Part shown: positions 57,786 through 64,000 of the stretch, piece after piece
How positions within the stretch are numbered: position 1 is the first letter of the stretch
How the letters are laid out: each line of letters begins with the position of its first letter
From: Adenanthera pavonina
Lineage: Eukaryota; Streptophyta; Magnoliopsida; Fabales; Fabaceae
Length of the DNA: 64,000 bases
Assembly (NCBI GenBank): GCA_026686845.1
Contig: JAIVEN010000012.1
Location: 2,234,501-2,298,500 of the forward strand
Direction of reading: 5' to 3'
Notes under the pieces: generated by a model
Told to the model about the DNA's origin: nothing
Databases searched by the model: none
Seen by the model: the letters and a program-made list of their open reading frames with translations, nothing else
Program-made: the position numbers and the translations under genes

Positions 57786-58189
57786 GATCCAACCAATTAG
57801 CTCTCGACTTTTGCAACCACATAGTTTCTTCTTGGTTGAGGACTTGCTCAAGATCATTTTGAAGATCACACTCAAACTTAACTAAGAGATTATTTTCATG
57901 CCATTGCAGTTGTTTTTGAATTCTAGCAATTCTACTTAAAATATGATCTTTCCTTCCTTTAATATGTCCAAAAACATTTTTATTCCAATCCAAAATAGCA
58001 AGAATAAGGTTAGATAACATAGAGTGGCATCTGAGTCTTGTCTCCAATGGGATTGTAAAAAATGCTTGAACTTTTCATACAGTAACCAAGCAATCTCAAA
58101 TCTAAAAGGAATGGTATTTTTATCCACTTTCTCAATGGCTAATCTTATAGAAGAGGGTGATGGTTAGACTGTATCTTGGGGCCAACCCA
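57786..58189 (-). pseudogene. LINE ORF2, linker between endonuclease and reverse transcriptase
   Basis: The minus strand gives SNHHPLL (endonuclease end; 'SDHHPI' in active copies), then after a one-base shift EKVDKNTIPFRFEIAWLLYE and, after another shift, LQNDLEQVLNQEETMWLQKS followed by RANWLD. This is the standard L1 order before 'GDRNTKYFH'. Confidence 0.9.
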
Positions 58190-60037
58190 TGTTAGTTCAT
58201 CTAGCTTCCCAAGAAGGGGGTGAATTGAGAAGATTGGGATTTTTCTGCAAAAATGAAATATAATGGTGATACTAAAAGTTTACTGAAAAATAGAGTGTAA
58301 GAAGTAAAGAGTAATGAGAATAAAACTTAGTAATTTATCCTAGTTTGGTCTACTCCACTTGACCTACGTCCAGTCCTTAAGTCACCACTTGAGATTTCTC
58401 CACTATCTCTTGCAAGATTTGAATGGGTTCTTGCAATGACCGCAGTACAACACCAGCCTAAGCCTGAGCTAAAACAAACTCTCTCACTTTTCTCACTTAA
58501 GAGTAAGAATATCTCCTTTAGTGTATTCTCACACTAAGTACTATCTACAAGTGTGTAGATGTATACAGAATAAAAACTATCTCAAAAAAGTAGATATAAA
58601 AGTTAAGATATAATGAATGAGCTAAACAGAGGGTAGGTAAGCGTTGAATGAATCAGAAATTAAATCAGCAGAGTTTTGGCGTATTTCTTGTTTTTCTCAT
58701 TACCCAATGATTTAAATGAGCTCTTATTTATAGTTTTGGAGCAAAAATATCTGTTGAAAACAAAGATTAGCCATTACTCTTAGAAAAATAGCCGTTCACC
58801 TACCTCATTAAATGTATTTGATAGAGGTTATGCGAATAATGGGTAACTGTTTACCTTTGTTTTCAACACAGAGCTTTCGTTATGCGGATAACCTATATAG
58901 GTTATGTGGATAATGTGCTATCCAGAATGACTAAGTTTTAGTTCAAAATCATTTTTATGAAAACCCACTCAATTATTAGGATAACGTTAAGTTTTTCTCA
59001 AACTGAGTTTTAGTAGAACTTAGGTTATCAAGATAACCTCTTAAGGTTATGAGGATAACCCATTTTGCTGAAGATGAGCTATGAGTTCTGTAACGTAGGT
59101 TATGTGGATAACCTTCCTAGGTTATGCGGATAACCTTCCCATGTTATGCGGATAACCTTCCCAGGTTATGCGGATAACCTTCCCAGGTTATGTGGATAAC
59201 CTGTTTACCCGAGGAAAGTTTAAGTACTTTGAAATATAGGTTATGCAGATAAACTCCCTAAGTTATGCGGATAACCTGTTTACCCAAGGAAAGTTCAAGT
59301 ATTCTGAAATATAAGTTATGCGGATGACCTCCCTAGGTTATGTAGACAACCTTTTCATAGAGAAGAGTCCAAGTGCTCTGTGACACATTATCCGGACAAC
59401 CTCCCTAGGTTATGCGAATAACGGCCTGTACAGTACTACTTGCCTTCACTGTTCACTCCCTTATATGAATAAGGTGTCTATCTTGTCAGGATAACCACCT
59501 AGACAAACTTAAGAACTCGATCCTCAAGCTGTGTTATGCAGATAATCTCAATCCCTTTTCATGAAATTGAAGAATGCATTTTGGAAAACATTTGAGATTG
59601 AGTTTTTATCCTCATAAACTTCAATGGTTATGCACATAAGGTAAATTATTTTCATGAAAATAGGGTAAACACTCAGAAACATCTTTGAAATTGAGACTTT
59701 ATTCCTATAAGCTAAAACATTTTCATGAAAACCAATTGAACACTTTGAATCATTTTGAAATTGAAGCTTTATCCTCAGAAGATAGCTCTCTTCATGAAAA
59801 CCATTTTGAAATCATGAGCTAATCATTAATCATTCAATTAGTCATCTCATTTAATATTGGGTTAATTGAAATTGAAAGCTTATCTACCTTTTTTTATAAA
59901 TAGTTTCCTAAAACATGTGAAATAACTCTCCAATTTTTCAGGAAACTCCAACTTTACCCTTTATTTCACTTGTGTTCCTTTGATAGTGGAATTCCAAGCT
60001 CATTTGTTTTAGAATAATCAAAACATCTGAATTAACA
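58190..60037 (-). mobile_element. solo LTR of a second Sirevirus-like family, inverted
   Basis: 1848 bp, minus-oriented: left edge TGTTAGTTCATCTAGCTTCC, right edge GAATTAACA. The conserved LTR tail (GGGGGTGAATTGAGAAGATT, complement) and head (AATAATCAAAACATCTGAATT, complement) match the other Sirevirus LTRs. The middle has no AAATTCGAATTT modules; instead it has about 20 copies of a GGTTATGCGGATAACC palindrome (about 58825-59640). Flanks ACCCA and ACCTG agree at three of five bases, so this is an old insertion or the edges are off by a base. Confidence 0.85.
59097..59206. repeat. five tandem 22-bp palindromic units
   Basis: Units of 22 bp at 59097, 59119, 59141, 59163 and 59185, each containing GGTTATG(C/T)GGATAACC, a near-perfect palindrome, plus a TTCC(C/T) spacer. 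More dispersed copies lie to both sides within the solo LTR. Confidence 0.92.
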
Positions 60038-60683
60038 ACCTGAACAATGGCATTTTCAAACATGTTTCTCCATGCTATGTTGCAAAGATCTTTTTCTAGC
60101 TTTTTGTAAATTCTTCTATAATTAGGCAGTTTGGGTCCTCTCTAGGTAAAGAAAGGTCCCTCTGCACCCATGTCAATAAGAGCATAGTCTTGAATCCAAT
60201 TATACAATTTCCTGCATCTACGAGATGACAACACCTCCTCTTTGCTCACTAGCGTCTTTTATTTCATTGAAGTCCCCTACAAGGAGGTAGGGGTGGTTAA
60301 CATTTATGGTAATGTCACTTATTTTCTTCCACAAGATTCTTCTACTTGCTTCTCTAGGATTTGCTTACACAGCTATGAAAAGCCAAGGGTGTTGATTGCC
60401 AATGGACACCCACCCATGGAGAAATTGTTCATGTTGCTCAATCTTAGTAAACTTGACATTATCATCTTTCCACAAAATCCATATACCCCTAGCTAATTCT
60501 GAGGCTTCCACTCTTTCTTGATGATTAAACCCAAGTTTCTTAACTACCTTATCGGCATTAAAGCCACTCATGCGGGTTTCAATCAAAACCACAAAAAATA
60601 GCCTTGTGACGTTTAATGAGTTTTTTAAGTGAGCAACTGAAGTCTTGTCCAGTTGCTCCTCTACAATTCCAAATAATAATCAT
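60038..60683 (-). pseudogene. LINE ORF2, endonuclease domain
   Basis: The ATG at 60681-60683 opens MIIIWNCRGATGQDFSCSL, the usual start of a plant L1 ORF2. After a frameshift come LIETRMSGFNADKVVKKLGF (catalytic Glu) and ARGIWILWKDDNV, then a segment with LLVGDFNEIKDASEQRGG (catalytic Asp/Asn) and LIDMGAEGPFFT. This is the apurinic-type endonuclease that nicks target DNA. Frameshifts and stops (near 60600, 60365, 60220, 60145) make it inactive. Confidence 0.92.
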
Positions 60684-61040
60684 ATCAAAGAGAAGAAAAT
60701 AAATGGATGCAATCAATTACAAATTCTACCCCATTTCTGCTCTAAGAGGATTAACATCCTGAAAATGCATATCTGGCTCATTTTAAGAGTTTTTCACTTC
60801 ATAGGCAAACAGGCCCAAAACTCCCATCAATGCCACTCCTATGTGTTTTTTTTTTCCTCTTTGGCCAAACTTATATTGGATTTCTTATTTATAGTTATAG
60901 TTGATGTTTCAAATTGATTATTTGTTGTTGCAGATTTCCCCCACCTATGAAGGTGACGAATGATAGGCGATTGTTCACACATGGAAATGCAAATTCACAT
61001 AGCTGAAACCTTCTCCCTTGGTTATTATATCCACCCTACA
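60684..61040 (-). other. region upstream of LINE ORF2, unassigned
   Basis: ORF1 should lie here in an intact L1. Only a short decayed reading ending GVLGLFAYEVKNS is visible, which is not enough to identify it. Confidence 0.35.
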
Positions 61041-62237
61041 TTGAAACATCCCGAAAATGGGCTACGGGTTGTGCGAAAAGGGAATTAAAATAAAAATAAA
61101 ATATTATACCAAAACAAATAATAAAATAAAACAGCCTTTGGTGTAAGATTAAATTTGGTCTTGTTTAATGTTTGCATGTTTACAAAATTAACATAATAAA
61201 ATAAAATTTAAATTGATTCATAAACATATCTATAGATAAAAAATAATAAATAAATAGATGTAGTAAAATGCAATTTAAATAAATAATTTTTAAACATATT
61301 TGGTTAATTGTAGTGAGACAATCTCTACAGGCGTAGTAACAATAAATAAATAGATTTTAAAATAGTAGAAGATAATGTAAGTGCATAAATAGATAAATAA
61401 ATGTAATAATAGTTAATGGTTTAATTTTTAGACCTTGAGTTTTTTGAGTATGCCAGGTCATTGATCTAAATAAATAAATGTAATAATACTTAATATCATA
61501 TTGTGGTGTGTGACAATAGGTTTTACTGTAGGTCATCGATTTAAATAAATTAGAATTTTTTAAATTACATGTTTTAAAATATAAAATGATAATGAAGTTT
61601 TCAAAAGATGTTCGTTTTCAAAATAAAATAAGAATATGTTGATTTCCTACCATGTGTATAGAAAATGTTTTGTTGAATAAGAAAAAATTCACCTTGTTAA
61701 TCTCTATACTTTGAAAGGGGTTAGTCTTCAGTGGCTAGGGGATATACCCTTAGTATACCAAAAAAAAAATGATAAGAGTTAGTGAAATTATTTATCTTTT
61801 TTTTATATAGAAAAATTAGATTATCTTTTGCATGATTAAAGCATACCAACCTAGATTTCTAGGCCAAATGAAAAGAAAAAAAATAGATTTCAAAAAATTG
61901 TTTTGTTTGTGAAATGGTAAATTACTTTTAATAAACTTTTTCTTTTCACAAAATTTTATTTAAAAATACCAACTAATTAAGTGACATGCATTTCTATATG
62001 AAATATATGGACTTTGATTCTCAATGGAAGTACACAAGACCCATGTTCTCATCTTATGTCTTTGTCAAGTACATCATTGTAATTAAATAATATTTTTTTT
62101 ATCTTTGTTTACTTATTTTCCTTTTATTTTCTCTTTATGCATGTGACTGATAATGGGTAATTGAAATAAGTTTAAGGTCATATGAATTTTATACAATCAA
62201 CTTAGGTATCCCTTATTATGAACAAGGTTTTGTGGGG
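61041..62237 (+). other. AT-rich repeat DNA with an LTR-like start
   Basis: TGAAACATCCCGAAAATGGG at 61040 and the following CTACGGGTTGTGCG resemble the start of some plant Ty3/gypsy LTRs. No right edge could be found. The rest is AT-rich DNA without ORFs, apart from a SINE relic. Confidence 0.3.
61637..61769 (+). mobile_element. SINE relic, 3' part
   Basis: GAAAATGTTTTGTTGAATAA, TTAGTCTTCAGTGGCTAGGG and the final A run correspond to the 3' part of the SINE at 25444-25594 and its relic at 25789-25896. The B-box region is not recognisable. Confidence 0.6.
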
Positions 62238-62767
62238 TGTAACAACCCCCAAATTAAAATTCTATTTTAGAGCTTGATTAATTTAAAAATGATAATTAAT
62301 TGAAGTGTTTATTTAATTTAAGGGTTTGGAAGGTTGGGATTCTACACTCTGAAGCCCCTCCAAAAAGAAGAAAGATTTAATATAAAGTTTCAAAATTACT
62401 ATTAGACTATGTTAAATGGGTAATAGAAAAGCTTAAGATACAAGCTCCCAATGTTAATAGGAAATCATATCCCAAAACTATAAAAAAAAAATGGTTCTTT
62501 TGAACAATCACGAATCCTAAAATTTTTGGGAGTAACTTTCTTGATATATGTTTTGTTTTATATTTTTCTTTTATGGAAGACTTTCCAAGCTTTGAAATAG
62601 CCAAAGATCATATTGATTGAATTTTTCTAAAATTAGTAATGAATTTTTTTAATTTCAAGAAAAGGGGGAAATTGGATCATGCTAGTTGAGGCGCTTAGAT
62701 TGCTAGCCACTTGTCACAATCTTGGAACCTCCTCTCCTTGAACCGTGCCAGTTTTAACTTGATCAAC
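62238..62767 (+). other. LTR-like start and unresolved DNA
   Basis: TGTAACAACCCCCAAATTA at 62238 has the TGTAAC-A-CCC form of a plant LTR edge, here on the plus strand. Only about 500 bp precede the next element-like segment and no partner was found. Confidence 0.3.
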
Positions 62768-63890
62768 TGATATAGCCCTCTTGGTGGATAACCAAGCAAA
62801 CCAGAAAATACAGTGAAAACGATCTCACGAACAAGAACAAGTTGATGATCACATGGTAGAACCAAGGAAATTCATCTGTAAGTTCTAATGATGACGCACA
62901 CTTGTTTGATCACTCCAATTGGTAGGTCATAAGTTCTCAAAAGAATATAAATTCAGATAGTCCTCACATAACATAATTGAAGGAAAATATTTCTTATTCA
63001 ACTTGTCTCCAAAATGCAAGTCTAAATACATATATTTATAATGACCCGTAGAATCTTCTAGAATGATTAGAAGATCTCATAAAACAGGTAACTAATTATT
63101 CCTAAAGTTAAGGGGCTCTAAATAATAGGAAATTACTTAAATCCTAAGACTAAATCTTGTGAGATTGTAAGAATCTCACTTATTTGAAAATTAAATCACT
63201 CTAGAATATTCCAACTTGCTAACCAAGTCAGAACATCTTAGAAGACACTAGATAACACTAAATAAATATGGAAATTACTTTAAAAACGTCACTTTTTGAG
63301 TGTCAAAAAGAAAGTAACGTTTTTTACTCAAAAACATTAATCTATGATCTACTTGAGAGCCAAGTACTCATAATAGACCTAAGACACTTAAAATACTAAT
63401 TTGGGCCATTGGAAATACAATTAGGAACCCAATAAAGACTCAACAAATGAGCTTATTTAAATAATTCAAGTTTTTCCTAATTAAACATAAAACAAAACAC
63501 AATTAAACAACTAATTAATGAACCCAAAATACTATTCATGTTACATTAATTCCATGGGCTAGAAGAGCTTGCAGTTGGGCTTGAATAAGGATACTTAAGG
63601 TTCCATTGGACTCCTTCATATACATATTGGTACCATGGGGCCTTCATTGTAATGATATAAGCTCCAAATTGCTCTTGTAAGCTCTTGAATAACTCTTTTT
63701 GTCTATAGGCTCTCCAAAACATGGTCTTTTGGTGGATCAATTCATTTGAACTTGGATTGAGACTTGGAAACACCATGCTTGTCCTTGGATTAGGCCTTGG
63801 AGATGCAACCAATCCATCAAAGTAAAGGGGCTCTTTCCATGAGTAGCTATGGATCTTTTGAATGCCTCTTAGATCTCCATCATTAACTCT
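62768..63890 (-). repeat. LTR-like segment related to the 10.7-kb element family
   Basis: The left edge TGATATAGCCCTCTTGG recalls TGATAAGTGAACCCTTATGG. Near the right end GTTGGGCTTGAATAAGG recalls the LTR's GGGCTTGAAT block, and the right edge CTCTATTGA recalls CTCTATCA. A TATA-like TATAAATATATG lies on the minus strand near 63030. It is probably a diverged solo LTR. The edges are uncertain, and the 88-codon frame at 63546-63812 is probably chance. Confidence 0.45.
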
Positions 63891-63946
63891 ATTGATCCTG
63901 TGCTAAGTCAGCCGAACCTCCAAGTAGGCAAAGATAAAAGAAAAAG

Positions 63947-64000
63947 TGATAAGTGAACCCTTATGGAATCAATCTAAAGAACTCACTTGAAGCGAATGAC
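63947..64000 (-). repeat. edge of another LTR of the 10.7-kb element family
   Basis: TGATAAGTGAACCCTTATGG followed by AATC and CAAAGAACCCACT-like sequence matches the left edge of the LTR at 10725. No primer-site complement lies to the left, so this is the outer edge of a 3' LTR or of a solo LTR that continues beyond the window. Confidence 0.75.

Larger units (their letters stand above)
41390..60690 (-). mobile_element. L1-type LINE split by three LTR-element insertions
   Basis: Four minus-strand blocks, read from right to left, give one ordered ORF2: endonuclease (60683-60038), linker (58189-57786), reverse transcriptase, zinc-binding region and RNase H (56340-53455), and the end of RNase H (41657-41579). 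The blocks add up to about 4.0 kb, or about 1330 codons, close to the normal ORF2 length of plant L1 elements. The 3' end is near 41390, where a short A-rich run and a GGTTCTCCCCTAG-like tail are seen. The 5' edge and ORF1 are unclear. Many stops and frameshifts make it a dead copy. Confidence 0.88.

Noticed and set aside
59097..59206. Regular repeats that might suggest a CRISPR array
   Set aside because: They are tandem 22-bp units without unique spacers, inside an LTR of a plant genome.
63546..63812. 88-codon minus-strand ORF
   Set aside because: It lies in an LTR-like segment and its translation has no domain signature.

Overview
This is plant nuclear DNA, most likely from a eudicot. It is AT-rich and gene-poor, and most of it is transposable elements inserted into one another. 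Nothing visible fixes the species. I recognise one ordinary host gene, an intronless CRINKLY4-related receptor-like kinase on the minus strand (35941-38220). Nearly everything else I can name is mobile DNA or its remains. All assignments come from reading the sequence by eye, without database searches.

Layout from left to right. 1-5654 is the 3' part of a Sirevirus-type Ty1/copia element (copy A): end of pol, a spacer, an env-like ORF, and a 1.9-kb 3' LTR. 6165-6815 is a minus-strand LINE reverse-transcriptase fragment. 7.0-10.7 kb is decayed repeat DNA. 10725-15608 is a minus-strand non-autonomous LTR element with 0.85-kb LTRs, primer binding site, polypurine tract and a broken gag. 15.6-20 kb is non-coding LTR-like DNA. 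About 20.3-22.45 kb is the 3' end of a CACTA transposon with a ULP1-like peptidase pseudogene. 22809-23228 is a hAT-type MITE. 25444-25594 is a SINE beside a block present three times. 26040-34079 is a second Ty1/copia element carrying an inverted solo Sirevirus LTR (30881-32547). After the kinase gene, 39.65-41.2 kb is a small LTR element with a gag fragment. From about 41.4 to 60.7 kb lies one minus-strand L1-type LINE split by three insertions: a complete Sirevirus (copy B, 41658-53454, perfect AAGTA target duplication) and two solo LTRs (56341-57785 and 58190-60037). The last 3 kb holds LTR-like pieces, one of them the edge of another member of the 10.7-kb family.

The two Sirevirus copies explain each other. 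Copy A often keeps a sense codon where copy B has a stop (CAG against TAG), so most of B's damage happened after insertion. One stop codon inside the env-like frame is present in both copies and is therefore older. Both copies carry an array of short palindromic modules (core AAATTCGAATTT, with ACAGACGAA or its complement) in the LTR and again in the pol-env spacer. The solo LTR at 58190-60037 carries an unrelated palindrome array (GGTTATGCGGATAACC) in the matching part of its LTR. I consider this swap of palindrome cassettes, together with the shared env stop, the observations most worth following up.
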